64,000 nucleotides of DNA from Xylaria sp. FL1777 (taxonomy: Eukaryota > Ascomycota > Sordariomycetes > Xylariales > Xylariaceae): the NCBI GenBank assembly GCA_022578965.1, contig MU400512.1:496001-560000 (forward strand), given 5' to 3'. Both the position numbers and the translations under genes were made by a program. The notes beneath the pieces were generated by a model. That model did not search any database. It was not told where the DNA came from and was given only the letters and a program-made list of their open reading frames with translations. This document shows positions 11,491 through 22,839 of the stretch, piece after piece (within the stretch, counting starts at the first letter, position 1; every line of letters begins with the position of its first letter).

Positions 11491-12789
11491 TTACGACCAG
11501 CCGCCGACGGTGACCTTGAGCAACGTGGGGCCGTCACCGGCCACAGTGCCGGAGGCGTTCTCGCCCTCGGGGTTGATGTCGTCGTACGAGAAGGCGTAGC
11601 CGATGTTCTCCTGCTCGTAGTCGTGCACGATGCGGGAGTAGTGGCTGGTCGGGTCGACGGTGTAGTAGCTGTCGGCCGAGAGACTGGGCTGGACGTTGCC
11701 GCCGTCCAGGAGGAGGGTGCTGCGGTAGAAGGCGGCGCACAGCCGGGGGACGACGGCCCTGTGGACGTCGTTGTCGCTGCCGATGATCGCGAAGGGGCCC
11801 GAGTTGCAGCCGTAGATGTCGGCGAGGACGGGCTTGGGATAGGCGCGGTTGTCGCCGTCGCAGTTCAGCTGGTCGCCGGTGACGCGGCAGGCAACGCTGC
11901 CGGCTGCGCCCTGGGTGTTGATGGTTAGGTCCTCGTTAGTGTACTGGGACCAGACCTGGTCGATGTAATTGGTGTAGTAGTCTGCTTGCCAGGTCGGGTC
12001 TGAGCTGAGGTACAGATTCGGCGACAGCACGCGGATCGCCTCGCCACTGGAGTCCTTTACGCAAAGCTTGTCCCATCCAGCATTGTCCTTGGAGTTTTGA
12101 GTGTTGAGGTCGTCGCAGATATTTTGAACCGCGCCGGATACCAGACCCTGGACAGTTTGTGTCTCGCCGCTACCCAAGGTCAAAGCCATACCCATCGCGA
12201 TTCCTACCCAGTCAACATAGGTGATGTTGGCATAAATTGTGCCGTTTTGCCAGTTAAATTCGACAAAGCCCCATTTAATGGAGGCAGAGGGGTCCGTCGG
12301 GTTCGTGACAGAGGGCTCAACAACGGCCGTCATGCCAGTCGCAGCGTCGAGCACAGTGAAGAATTGAAGCTCTCCCTCGGACACCCAGATACGGGAGGAG
12401 ATGAGGAAATCCGGGACTGTAAATGTGGTGGTTGATCCCATTCCGCCTAGCGAGATTTTGAAGTCGCCGGTGATAGGGACTGGAATTGCTGAGCCACCAG
12501 CGTTGGGATAAAAGAAGTTTCCATCGGCACCCACTAAACAAGCAACACCGTTACTGTCCTGACCCGTAACGTATAGGTACATCTGGTTATTGCCGAAGTT
12601 GTTGACGATCTGGAGCTGCAGTGGGTTACTCGCCTCAGCCGCTTGTACTTTAGATGTGCTGTTGATACTATTGAGCTCGGTGATGACAATATCACTAAGA
12701 CCCCCGGGGTGAACGATAAGAGGGCGAGCAAGAGAGCCTGTGATAAAGGCGGCAACAGCGGCCGCGGCCAGACCGAATAGTCCACGCAT
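11491..12789 (-). CDS. Secreted glycoside hydrolase family 64 beta-1,3-glucanase
   Basis: A single-exon gene of 432 residues. It starts with a signal peptide (about residues 1-21, hydrophobic Leu/Ala core ending near SLARP). A GH64 catalytic region follows, recognised from runs such as NNFGNNQMYLYVTG, VEFNWQNGTIYANITYVDW, YGCNSGPFAI and RLCAAFYRSTLL. Length is typical for fungal GH64. Several NxS/T sequons are present, consistent with secretion. GH64 enzymes cleave laminarin-type beta-1,3-glucan, releasing laminaripentaose in the characterised bacterial members. In fungi they are proposed to act in wall remodelling or feeding on other fungal walls. I could not assign the catalytic acids with confidence. 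The ATG at 12789 directly precedes the signal peptide. The protein has no C-terminal GPI signal or extra carbohydrate-binding module. Confidence 0.88.
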   Translation of the reverse strand: MRGLFGLAAAAVAAFITGSLARPLIVHPGGLSDIVITELNSINSTSKVQAAEASNPLQLQIVNNFGNNQMYLYVTGQDSNGVACLVGADGNFFYPNAGGSAIPVPITGDFKISLGGMGSTTTFTVPDFLISSRIWVSEGELQFFTVLDAATGMTAVVEPSVTNPTDPSASIKWGFVEFNWQNGTIYANITYVDWVGIAMGMALTLGSGETQTVQGLVSGAVQNICDDLNTQNSKDNAGWDKLCVKDSSGEAIRVLSPNLYLSSDPTWQADYYTNYIDQVWSQYTNEDLTINTQGAAGSVACRVTGDQLNCDGDNRAYPKPVLADIYGCNSGPFAIIGSDNDVHRAVVPRLCAAFYRSTLLLDGGNVQPSLSADSYYTVDPTSHYSRIVHDYEQENIGYAFSYDDINPEGENASGTVAGDGPTLLKVTVGGWS

Positions 12790-15700
12790 TTTCGACAGCT
12801 ACAAGGGTTGATCAACAACGAGAGTTGCAGGGCGAGTATCAAATAGAAGGGGTACACAGTACACCCAGCGAATGAATGACAACTGACTATGCAGTAATGA
12901 GTGGCAGTTCAAAGAGAGAACTAGTTGAAACTCGCAAGCGGCGTCGGGAGCGGTGGTAGAAAGGCCGGCCGGATAACTAGAGGGCATCCTTCATTATATA
13001 CAGCTGACTCCGTCCTCATGATATATTCCTACGAGCACCGGTGGGCCCCCGGGGCCCTCGAGAGCCGAAGAAACGTTACGGGACATACTACGACTGCCAG
13101 CTTGGCGGCTCTGGCATTCAAGGATCGTGAGAGTTTGTTAGTTGATCTGTAATACTTCACCTTCCTGTTCCGGCCAGGGGGAGCCGTCTGGTTTGAAACT
13201 GACATTGAGGTTGTTATACTGCAGCGAATGGCGGAGCTCTAAGCCTTGGCAATATCCGGCGTGCTAAGATCGCGCTAGACAAGGATTGTATTTTGAGGAT
13301 CTACAATACGCGTACCTGAACACATGCACCATCGGGAGTCATTCCAAAAGCAGGTTGTGGAGGGATCTAGGATATATACAAAGGTCAAATGAACGTCTAC
13401 ACATCATGGGTATAAATCAGAATTGTCCGGAGAACCTCCGTAAACGCAGTGCCTTGAGATGGCTGGCCTACCCATATTAGTTACAAACAATAAAGATCAT
13501 CGATAATTTTTATTCGACGTTTTGTGTGAAATCTGTCTAGTTGGCCAAATGCAATGGTGTGGAGAATCTCCCGTTGTCTTTTTACATCGTTTCAAGGCTT
13601 CATCGCCCTCTATGAAACGGATGACAGCTACAAATAAAATGTACCTGACACGCACATGTGGTAATTCAAGATTGTTTGAGTTTTGTCGTCTACAAAAGCC
13701 TGAAATGTTGAAATATATATTCGCTTGACGATCTGAGTTTATAACTAGTCGAAATTACCGTATTAATGCCAGTAGGGCCAGGTCTAAACCCCATCTGTAC
13801 ATCCCTAGGTAACCTCCACATAGGAGAAAAGCATCCGTTAGCCGCACAGCAACAAGTTTAAAAAAATATACCAAACACATCAAATAATAATACCCCATCG
13901 CTTATGTGTAGAGATACAGGATGGTTGTCCCTCTCGGGGTTGAAGTTGGCAAAGCCGATAATTCCGAAGTATCTGCTGTCGTTCACCAGTTAAAACATTG
14001 TAAGCTAAGACATGTACGCTTCTAGGGGCCGCATAATTGACACTCGTGCGTACTGGGCCAAACCAGAGTGTCTTTCCCGGTATCATCAAATAGTATGTGG
14101 GTTCGTATCTAAAGAAGAGCCAGGACTGTTCTTTAGCTTTGATGCACTAACGCTATTGAAATCATTGAAGTTTGTAGTAACATGCGGTCATCAAAATTTA
14201 CAGCGGAGGGATGTCTTCAGGGTATATATACCACAGCTGATCTCATCAGGTCGGTAAATTTTAAGCGGATGATATGTGTGCCAAGCAGATCATCACCGCT
14301 GCAGCCTCATGTGTCCCCTTATAGGCAGGCATAAAGGTTATGAACTATTTACCAGCTCGTTGGCTGACGCCGTAGAGGAGGTTTTAGAAATTTATTGGCT
14401 GTAGAAAAGTTGGCAGTGTCTGACTTAAGACGCACCATATAATATAACAAGTTGCTAACTACAGGGGGTTGGGATGCCGGCAAGGAATTGCCCTGTTATG
14501 ATATGAAGCTGTCAGTATTTTACATACTATCTACTTGACAGACATCAGACTAGGTTCAAATGTATACACCATATACCTCATGACTCTATACTATGTATGC
14601 AGTATTCTGTAGTCTTCAGAGTAGACCGTCTCTATCATCTAATTAGTCCCTTTCCATGATAAGTGACTAAGCAGAGATTGAGCTGTATTTAGTCCAGATT
14701 ATCTTAGTCTCCGATGCTAATTGTTTCATGCTACAGTCGAACTAAGAGCACGTTGATTGGTATCGCCGAGGTGCAACGCCAAGTGGAAAAGACAGAAAAC
14801 GGTAAAGATCGGCCCGGGTAGCTGGTTCCATTAAACAAGCGATCTGCACGCACGATGGTGTAGCGTCGATCACTTCCGGCTTGTCAGAATGCAAGGGACA
14901 GACTCAAAAAATGGGGAATTTTTCTCCACATGTCTTGGAAGACACTTTGCCTAATATGCCAGCTGGAATCACAAGTGGCCAGACCAGAGCCAGGGGGTAT
15001 CACCCATCTAATCTCACCAGGGCGCTTCTTTTTAGAGGAACGGCATATCCTTTTAGGGATTGGACCTAGGTGTGCAGAGGAAGGATTTTGGACCCACGCT
15101 CACGGCGTTTCTATTCGACCACTGAAACACAGGTGTTGTGTTTCTAAAAGAGTTTAATGAAAGGAATATTGGTGATGCTGTGGGTACGCTGCCGATTGGT
15201 GTACGAGCATCAGACGGAAACGGGAGCTCATCTATCTTTGGTGTAAGTAAATAGATCGAATGAACCTTCGGGTCCAAGAAAAGGCGGCACCTAAGCCATA
15301 ACTATGTCCAGAATCTTCGAGAAACATAGTGTATGTAGGTCAAGATATTGGCTGCGACTTTGAGCAGCCTCGTGCACCACGGAAAGAGCGCTCACTCATA
15401 CATACCAATGCATGACCCACAGTTGACCCTGTTCCTCCATGTCGGTTGTGTTGCCAACTTTGTCTGAAAGGCCCCTTACGCAGTAGACGAGAGGATTTCA
15501 CCGCCGAGTTACTGCCGGCGGCGTTACACCAACGTGGTCCTGCCTCTTATGGCCATCGTATATAGTAGACCTCAAGTCTCTCTCCAAGTTATAACAAGAG
15601 GATCGGCATCTCCTGTTGCTAGGAAAAGACAGTGGTGATTGAAGTCTTCCCGAAATACGTCTATAGGATATCCTAGACGCAGGCTTGGCCCGCAATCCTT

Positions 15701-18351
15701 TGTGCAAGGAGAACTGAGAGTAACTAAGTCACAAGTCACAGCCTGGGTAACAAGACAGCTTTTGCAACCTCGGCCAAAACGAATTCCTCGCTTCTTCAGG
15801 TCCTAGGGCGGCGGTGTTACCAACTCTGAGGCACAGTCGCTTATGATATTTCGGTCTACTCGATTACATGTCACGAATCTATTCGTCTCAGATGGGCATT
15901 CAATGGAAAAGCGCAACGTGTGCCCACGATGCAGAGAGGACGGCACTGACTTTCTTAATGGTATGATACCCCCATGGCATGAGGAACGCTTTCCTCTGTT
16001 TTCTATCACGCGCCCGAACGCGGCGTGCACGGGAAGCCGTACAATCGGACCGTAAATAGTACTTTGCGATCATCAATCTAAGCGATGTGGCTACCATCGA
16101 CTGCCTAGTACTCTCTTCATCCCATGAATTTGAACAACTCTATTGTAACGTCGCAGCTCGGTTTCGCTGGCGAGCCTCCACCAAGGAGTGCCAAGTAAAA
16201 ATTGAGATGGTAAACACTATCTCAGCAATTCAACCGCATGTCGGTATTGGCCTTGGTCCATCGATCCTAGGTTTTCCTCTAACTTCTAATCCGAGATAGA
16301 TTGTCGCCACACGACAGCGTGAGCAGTCAAGCATACAAGATGCCAAGAGCTATCTCTTCTCAATGTTGGATACTGACCAAACCCGTGAGCATAGAGTCGA
16401 CACCACTAGACGTGGCAGCTGATCTCAAAATCAAGGCTGCAAAGAAGGTCCACAGGCAGTTCCACCTGCTCTATGCGGCTTCGTTCACCGTGATCATCAT
16501 TGGGAACGGGTCCCTTGCAAAAGAGTGTACGCATAGGCCGAGTAGGTCGGGCCGCCGCGTCTTTTCTCCAGGTTACTGTTCGCCCAATCAGGGGTACCGC
16601 ATCCACGGGCGCAATCTATCGCCGTATCTCCGTCGTTACCGAGTTCGGCAGAGCAACAGATTGCCCGCATGCTATCTGTCGGCATAGCATACAATTCCAA
16701 ACTCAACTTATAGAGACGAAGAATTACTCATCATCGTCCTAATCAAGCTATCGTGCGGTTATGAACTGATGAAACTAGGTTGTTGTTTGTCTCCCTCTTT
16801 TCCCGTCGCACCATGCCTCGGCTAATGCGATCGATTTCGTGAGTATCATGGCTTCTTCATCCATCTTTCCAACATTGGATAAGCTACGTAGGCCCCTTGC
16901 CTTAACTGCATGGAGCTACTGCTATAGAGCTGCCATGCCAAACTGGTCGATTTTTCGGGGACATGGCGGCGTGTCAATAATCAATTTATTAGGCATCTTT
17001 CCGGTCATAGGAGCAAATTGCAGTCGTACATGGTGAAGAAAACGAGACGGCAATTTAATGTAGGCATTCTTTTTTGGTGGACATGTTCTGTGTTGTCGAT
17101 ACCAATGACATCAGACGAGAGCATTCTGAAAACTTCCTGGGGCGGCGGCCTATGACGTACCCACCGACGAGACGTAACCCGGACACAGCTTTGGCATCAC
17201 GTGGTGAACCTCTGAAAACGGACGACATCAGGGCTTGCTAATTTGGACGCATCAGTTCTCATGCTATGCCCAGAAGCTCTGGTAATATTTGCGAAGGAGG
17301 TGAGCTAAGTTAACAGCGCATATAGTTTCTGTTGCGCCTTCGGCACCGCTTTCGCTGCTCACTGGTCGCTAATCTGAGCAGTGTCGCAGCACGCAAGAAG
17401 AACATAACTGGGGTAGAATAGCGTAGAACCTCTGACTAGTAGGGAACCCTACGGGCGTCTTCTCCTATTCTAGCGTAATGAATTATCGTTGTTAGCTAAG
17501 TGAATACCTTATTGCAAACAAGGGATTCAGGCGTCAGAATGAACTGCTGCATCAGAGGTGTTGTAGTGCGTTTTCATGGGTACCTGGATATATACCCTCA
17601 ACCAATGTGATTTCATTTCGGACATCATGTGCAAAATATGGTCATCTAATGTATTGTATTGTAAAACACCGAGATGAAGGTGTGTCTGCGAGAGGACTTA
17701 CTCCACTCCTCCAAGGTCTCGAAGGCGTTCGGCGTGAGTATATCCCACTACCGCTGAATACATAGAGATAAACAGGTTGGACCTGCCTATGCTAGAGGAT
17801 GGTTTTTAGCTGTTTAGATGAGTGAAAGAAGTAATGTGCTACGAGTGCCGTGCTTAGATGAGGGAGGAGTTGAATTTTTCTTCATTCCACTGGCCTCGGT
17901 TGGAGAAGGGAGGTAACAAGGTTGGAAATAGAAGAGGACGGGGAAGGGACGAAAGCAGGTAGAAAAGAAAATGATTTCTATAGTGCAGGTGCATTTGTTT
18001 CGTGTCTGTTTGTACGCCTGTTTGCTCCTGCCGAGTTCTGCGATCTTACACAAACAGGCCGAGGGAAAGAGCGGTGGAAGCACACACACAGAAAGACTTG
18101 TCATCCCTCAATTTCACCGCTCACCATGATTTATGTACCTGATGTGACGCATCTTGGAGATACAGAGAAACTAAATTATATAGGAACTCCTACCAGGTCT
18201 AACGGAGAGCAGTACTGACGTGAATCTATTCTCTAGAACATATTGGACCTAGACTATACAACGAGCCTTCGTTTTTCCTCATTTTTCCAACTAGAAAAGG
18301 ATTGTCTTTGTCCCTCTCTATGTCGATTGTACTGTCTATTTTAATTTATCC
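12790..18351. other. 5.6-kb intergenic region without a recognisable gene
   Basis: Starts with the glucanase upstream region and ends in the 3' flank of the P450 gene. I read all frames and found only open stretches under 130 codons, of AT-rich or random composition, with no recognisable motif and no splice partner. The longest is at 16301-16687 and is overlapped by antisense frames of similar quality. Several tracts look like decayed sequence. I see no transposase, LTR pair or RNA gene. Confidence 0.5.
12993..13000 (-). promoter_or_regulatory. Candidate TATA element of the GH64 glucanase gene
   Basis: A TATATAAT match on the minus strand about 205 bases upstream of the glucanase start codon. 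The position would allow a 5' UTR of about 170 bases, which is reasonable for a regulated secreted-enzyme gene. There is no direct evidence of use. Confidence 0.35.
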
Positions 18352-20103
18352 TCAAGACTTTGCGCTCGCATAATGGCTAAGTGAGATTCTACATGGGAAC
18401 TTCCCTCGGGGGTGCGCCGAACCCGCTTCGGTCAAAAATGCCTTCTCGTTAAACACGTGCTCAAGATCGACCTTCTCGTCGGCATATACCTCATCGTAGC
18501 ACTCTTTGAAGTCAAATTCCCTGGCAATTAGGGCGAGGAATGTGCGCAGTTCTTTCATGACGAATGCCTGACCTGTACAGTTCCGAACGCCTATCTCGAA
18601 GATTCGCCAGGCGCCCTTTGGTGGATACAGCTCATGTTCCGGTCCAACGAGAAAGCGTTCAGGTAGGAACTCCAGAGGACGCGGCCATGTAGCAGGATTC
18701 CGCATCATGGCTATGTGATTTATTTGCACGATAATCCCTTCAGTGGGGTACTCCATTCCATCGTTTCCCTTTATCACTAGATCCTTGCAGCCGTAGCGAA
18801 CACCGGCGGCTGCTGGGAAAAGCCTCATTACTTCCTTGATAACGGCATTCGTGTAAGGTAGCGAGTTAAGTATGGACGGGGTTTCGACAATTTTCCCGGG
18901 GCAAGCCTCCGTGTTTGGCCCGAACACTTCGTCATGTTCGGCTCGCAGCTTGGCCAAGACGTCGGGATGCTTCCATATTAAATAACACATGGAGATCAAT
19001 GTGCTGGAAGTCGAATCGTATCCGGCGAAGAATAGCAAGCGTAGCTGTGCGCATAGCATAGTCATGAACTCACCATCAATAGGACCCGACTGCTGGTGCC
19101 CTGGTTGAGAGAAATAGTCTGCGAGGACACGGTCAAGCATAGCACTCGAGGCATATTGGTCGTCTGAGCCTTTTTCGGCTTGAAAGACGGCTGCTCGCCT
19201 CTCTATTTGAGCGCGAATTTGTTTATCAAGTACACGGCCATTGTACCAAATCTCCAATGATCGAAAAGGGTTCAATTGTCCCAGGCTTTCCACGACATCA
19301 TTCTCAGTAAACTTGAGGTCAAGCTGGCGGAGCATGGCCTTGGAAAGCGGGTGAGAGCCAGATGTCTGGTTCTTCAGTTCAGCATTGAATACCACGCGGC
19401 CAATGACATCGTTCATCAAGGCGAGCGTAAGCGGTTCTAGAGGTACAATGTCTTTATTTTGAGTCTTCTGTCTTAGGATGTCGCGGAAGATGAGCATTTC
19501 TTCCACGATAGCAGGGAGCGTAGAATCGAGGTTGCTATTGTTGAAGAAGGGCAAGAATGTTTCGTGGTCTCGCTTCCATTCTGCCCCGTTCTGAGTGAAG
19601 AGATTGACCCCTCCACGTCCGGTGATGGGCGCAAACCAACGCGACAGCATCGGCGGCTTCACGCTTCCCGTCCACTCATGACTAGTGGCCTGGTTCGCAA
19701 GCCGGTAATCCGTTAGGACGAGAAGCGGATCGGCTATGGGCCACGGGTCAAAATAGAAAGCTTCCGTGTTCAGTTTGGTCGCCAGACGGTTCGTCACGTA
19801 GGCGCTGTGTGCCCCGCGGGGGAGCTCTTCCGATGCAGCCTTTGCTTGGAGGAGATGGCCCATAAGAAGGCTGTGAGGAGGCACGGGCTGGGACGGGCAC
19901 ATCGAGATCACATCAGATATGAGAGCTCTTCCCTGTCACAACTGTCGTGTTGGAAGCACTGGACTCACCTTGCCGGCTTTCTGTAGCTTCCTGATATGGG
20001 AACGAGTTTGCCACGAATTGGAGACGAAATTAAAGAGACGCGCTGCTACTAGAGCGAGGATAAACCCAAAGGCTGCTTGCAGGAGTGGCCATGTTGCTCC
20101 CAT
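18352..20103 (-). CDS. Microsomal cytochrome P450 monooxygenase
   Basis: Two exons, 20103-19969 and 19887-18352, giving 556 residues; the 81-nt GTGAGT...CCCAG intron joins in phase 0, producing LQKAGKPVPPHS. Exon 1 is an N-terminal membrane anchor (about residues 8-28) followed by a basic stretch, the usual ER-anchored layout with a Pro-rich hinge. All core motifs are present. These are the I-helix FAGYDSTSS, the K-helix ExxR in KEVMRLFP, PERF, and the heme loop FEIGVRNCTG with Cys482 as the axial thiolate. The protein therefore looks catalytically intact and would need an NADPH-P450 reductase. I cannot name the CYP family or substrate. No other tailoring or backbone enzyme is adjacent, so a biosynthetic cluster is not supported here. 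The first ATG is at 20103; a TTG further upstream is not used. Confidence 0.94.
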
Positions 20104-20667
20104 CGTGGTAGCTTTATTTGATACCAACCGCAGTCGACCTACACCGATTGGTAGGCACTCACTCTACTTTACTTGGTGAATGAACTTAAGAGTAGTAAAA
20201 TGCGCACACTTGTAATATGATCTCGCAAAAGGAGGGCCTTTAGCATCTTCAGCCAAATCGAAAACGAAAGTCGGTGATATATACTACTTGCTGGTGTGCC
20301 ATGTCTGGTGCAGCTGAATTTCGTGGATAATTGGTAATCGGCGGTGGCTTCTAGCGTACATCTTACTGACTCAGTACTATGCGTAGTAAGGTACGTAAGG
20401 TACCTAGACAGGTATAACCGCATGTGGTTTGGCTGGGTAGCTCTAAGTAGAGTATCTAACCAAGTTAGGCATGGCTTAATAGTACCAGGCCTAGCCCCTG
20501 CTACACTAGGTCGATAGTGGGGGTCTACGTACCGCCTTATCGGCCCTGGGGTGGCTCTTATCCAGAAAATTATTTTGGCGGCAATCTACCTACAAACTTA
20601 CGGACCTGTGACAGAATCCTCACAGTAAAAGCACCGCCTCTATCTGCGCGCAGTAACAGACACAGAA
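20104..20667. promoter_or_regulatory. Divergent upstream region shared by the P450 and NOP9 genes
   Basis: The starts of the P450 (minus) and NOP9 (plus) genes are only 564 bases apart, so both promoters must lie here. It holds several TAGGTA/GGTACC-type motifs around 20380-20410 and a TATA-like site on the P450 side. No separate gene is supported. Confidence 0.6.
20277..20283 (-). promoter_or_regulatory. Candidate TATA element of the P450 gene
   Basis: A TATATAT match on the minus strand about 175 bases upstream of the P450 start codon. The NOP9 side shows no comparable TATA match, in line with its housekeeping role. The site is positional evidence only. Confidence 0.35.
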
Positions 20668-22839
20668 ATGCCAAAACCACGGTCAAGAAGACAGGCCATC
20701 CGCGAAGAACGAAAGAAGAAACGACATCAGAATGACGTAGCGCCCGATGAATCTATACATAGAGCCAAGAGACGGCGACGGAACGAGGACGAAGTCGTCG
20801 GCGGCAATGACGCTGACGATCAAGCCCCCGATTTCGAGGATGGCCACGAACAGTCCCAGTCGGCCGCCGGCCTCCTCCCGACCGAGCGCGAGTTCTTCGG
20901 TATGCTGTCCGACCAGGAGCAGGAGTACTTCCGTTCCGTCGACGAGCAGCTCGACATCGACAACTTCCCCTCGCAAGAGGAACGCCAGCTATTCCTGGCA
21001 AGCGTCTTTGCAGAAGTCCAAGGAAAGGAGCTCAAGTTGGCATGCAGTCAGTCTTGCTCGCGGTTGATGGAGCGCCTGATTCTTATGTCCAATACGAGGC
21101 AGAAAAAGAAGCTGTTCGAGCAGTTTGCCGGCCATTTCCTAAACCTCGTTCAACATCGATTTGCAAGCCATTGTTGCGAGACGCTCTTTCTACAGTCTGC
21201 TCCGGTCGTTACAAGGGAACTTGGCGGCGAACGGGACGACGTGCCCGCCGCAGACGAAGACTCGGATGAGAAGTCTCTCCCATATATGGAGGAGCTCTTT
21301 CTATTGGCTCTCGATGAACTCGAGGGACGGCTCAGCTTCCTTCTGACTGACAGATTCGCATCTCACACGTTACGAGTGCTGCTGCTTATCCTATCTGGCC
21401 GACCCTTGGACCAGGCGCAGACCAAATCACTAGTTCACAGCAAGAAGAAAGAAAAGATATCGGCACCGTGGAAGTTCAACAATGGAACCGAAGTCGATAG
21501 CCAGTTGCGAGCCGTCCCCAACTCGTTCAACTTGGCTACAAGAAAGATTATAGGTGACTCAGTTTCGGGGATGAGCCCGACCGAATTACGAGTTCTGGCG
21601 ACACATCCTACTGGCAATCCAGTCCTTCAACTACTGCTGGAGCTCGATATTACTTTGAACTCCAAGTCAAGCGATGAGTCGGGCGATATGACTCTGCTAT
21701 GGCATCTCCTGCCAGGCGCACCCGCTTCGCTTAAAGATGCTACCACTCTAGCATCTGACTTTGTCAATTCTATGTTATACCATGCTATTGGCTCCCGTCT
21801 ATTGGAAACACTGATTGTTCATTGTCCGGGTAAAGTTTTTAAAGTGCTATACAAGCATGTTTTAGAATCCCGAATGCCCAGCCTTTTGCGCAATGACATC
21901 GCATGCTACCCAGCCATCTGTGTGCTAAATCGACTAAGCAAAGAAGATCTGATGGGGGTAGTCAAACAGACAATACCCGAGTTTGGCAAGCTAGTTGGTT
22001 TGTCGAGGTTCAATGTGATCAAAGCTTTGATTGAGCGCTGTCAAGCCCGCCAGGCGTATGACGAAGTAAAGGCCCTAACCAAACGCCTAGTTGATGAATG
22101 TGGAGACGACTCCAAGCCACTCGTACCCCGGTTATGTTTGCCCCCATCGTCAAAATCTGATGGAGAAAAGCAGCACGAGCCTCTGGCGAAGAACCGCTCG
22201 GCTTTAGTATCTCACGGATCTCATTTAGTTACCACAATGCTTGCTATACCGGAATCTCCACGCAAGGCAATTCAAGCATCCATAGCAGCGCTCTCAGAGG
22301 AGCAGGTCCTAGAACTTGCGACCTGCTCTGCACCTACTTCACACGTTATAGTTGACGCGCTTTCGACACCATCTCAAAATAAAATCTTCCACAAGGCGTT
22401 GGTCGCTGCCGTGCGACCCCACATCATGAAACTAGCTAATTCGGAACACGGGAACAAGGTTCTTTCTGCCATTGTCGCGGTACCATCAAGGAGTGAAGGT
22501 ATATCCCTACCCTTCCACATAAAAGAATCCATTATGACCGAGCTGGGACAACACGAGCAAGAGCTCCGGGATTCTTTTATAGGTCGTCGGATATGGAGAA
22601 GTTGGAAAGGTGACTTATGGAGGAATAGAAGAGTAGATTGGATTGCCTGGGCTAAAGAAGTCGACTCAGTACTGGAGCAGAACATACCTAACCGACAGCC
22701 CAAGCCCAATATACCGGGCCGACAATCGAAACCTAAAGGGCTGCAACATGACAACCCGAACAGCATAAAGGTTGGCGCAAACACATGGACAGTGAAGGAA
22801 AGCAATCATAGAGGGAGAAGTATCAAGGGCATGACATGA
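20668..22839 (+). CDS. NOP9: Nucleolar Pumilio-repeat protein Nop9, 40S ribosome biogenesis
   Basis: A single-exon gene of 723 residues. It opens with a strongly basic tract (RRQAIREERKKKRHQ), likely a nuclear/nucleolar signal, and an acidic Asp/Glu region to about residue 70. The characteristic Nop9 N-terminal segment LPTEREFFGMLSDQEQEYF comes next. A long array of degenerate PUF helical repeats fills about residues 90-650, with repeat-type motifs such as HRFASHCCETLF, DRFASHTLRVLL, HPTGNPVLQLLLE and EHGNKVLSAIV. The tail is basic. Yeast Nop9 binds 20S/18S pre-rRNA near the 3' end of 18S rRNA, guards against premature Nob1 cleavage and is essential. Length and repeat layout match the family (roughly 650-750 residues). 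The first ATG gives the expected N-terminus. Confidence 0.95.
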   Translation: MPKPRSRRQAIREERKKKRHQNDVAPDESIHRAKRRRRNEDEVVGGNDADDQAPDFEDGHEQSQSAAGLLPTEREFFGMLSDQEQEYFRSVDEQLDIDNFPSQEERQLFLASVFAEVQGKELKLACSQSCSRLMERLILMSNTRQKKKLFEQFAGHFLNLVQHRFASHCCETLFLQSAPVVTRELGGERDDVPAADEDSDEKSLPYMEELFLLALDELEGRLSFLLTDRFASHTLRVLLLILSGRPLDQAQTKSLVHSKKKEKISAPWKFNNGTEVDSQLRAVPNSFNLATRKIIGDSVSGMSPTELRVLATHPTGNPVLQLLLELDITLNSKSSDESGDMTLLWHLLPGAPASLKDATTLASDFVNSMLYHAIGSRLLETLIVHCPGKVFKVLYKHVLESRMPSLLRNDIACYPAICVLNRLSKEDLMGVVKQTIPEFGKLVGLSRFNVIKALIERCQARQAYDEVKALTKRLVDECGDDSKPLVPRLCLPPSSKSDGEKQHEPLAKNRSALVSHGSHLVTTMLAIPESPRKAIQASIAALSEEQVLELATCSAPTSHVIVDALSTPSQNKIFHKALVAAVRPHIMKLANSEHGNKVLSAIVAVPSRSEGISLPFHIKESIMTELGQHEQELRDSFIGRRIWRSWKGDLWRNRRVDWIAWAKEVDSVLEQNIPNRQPKPNIPGRQSKPKGLQHDNPNSIKVGANTWTVKESNHRGRSIKGMT

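Noticed and set aside
11338..11928. 196-codon plus-strand open frame
   Set aside because: It is antisense to the GH64 glucanase. Its Val/Ala/Gly/Asp-rich composition comes from the GC-biased codons of the real gene, and it has no motif.
16301..16687. 128-codon open frame
   Set aside because: Overlapped by antisense frames of equal quality, with Arg/Ser-rich random composition and no supporting signal.
18352..22839. Secondary-metabolite cluster around the P450
   Set aside because: The neighbours are NOP9 and non-coding DNA. No polyketide synthase, peptide synthetase or terpene cyclase is present in the window.
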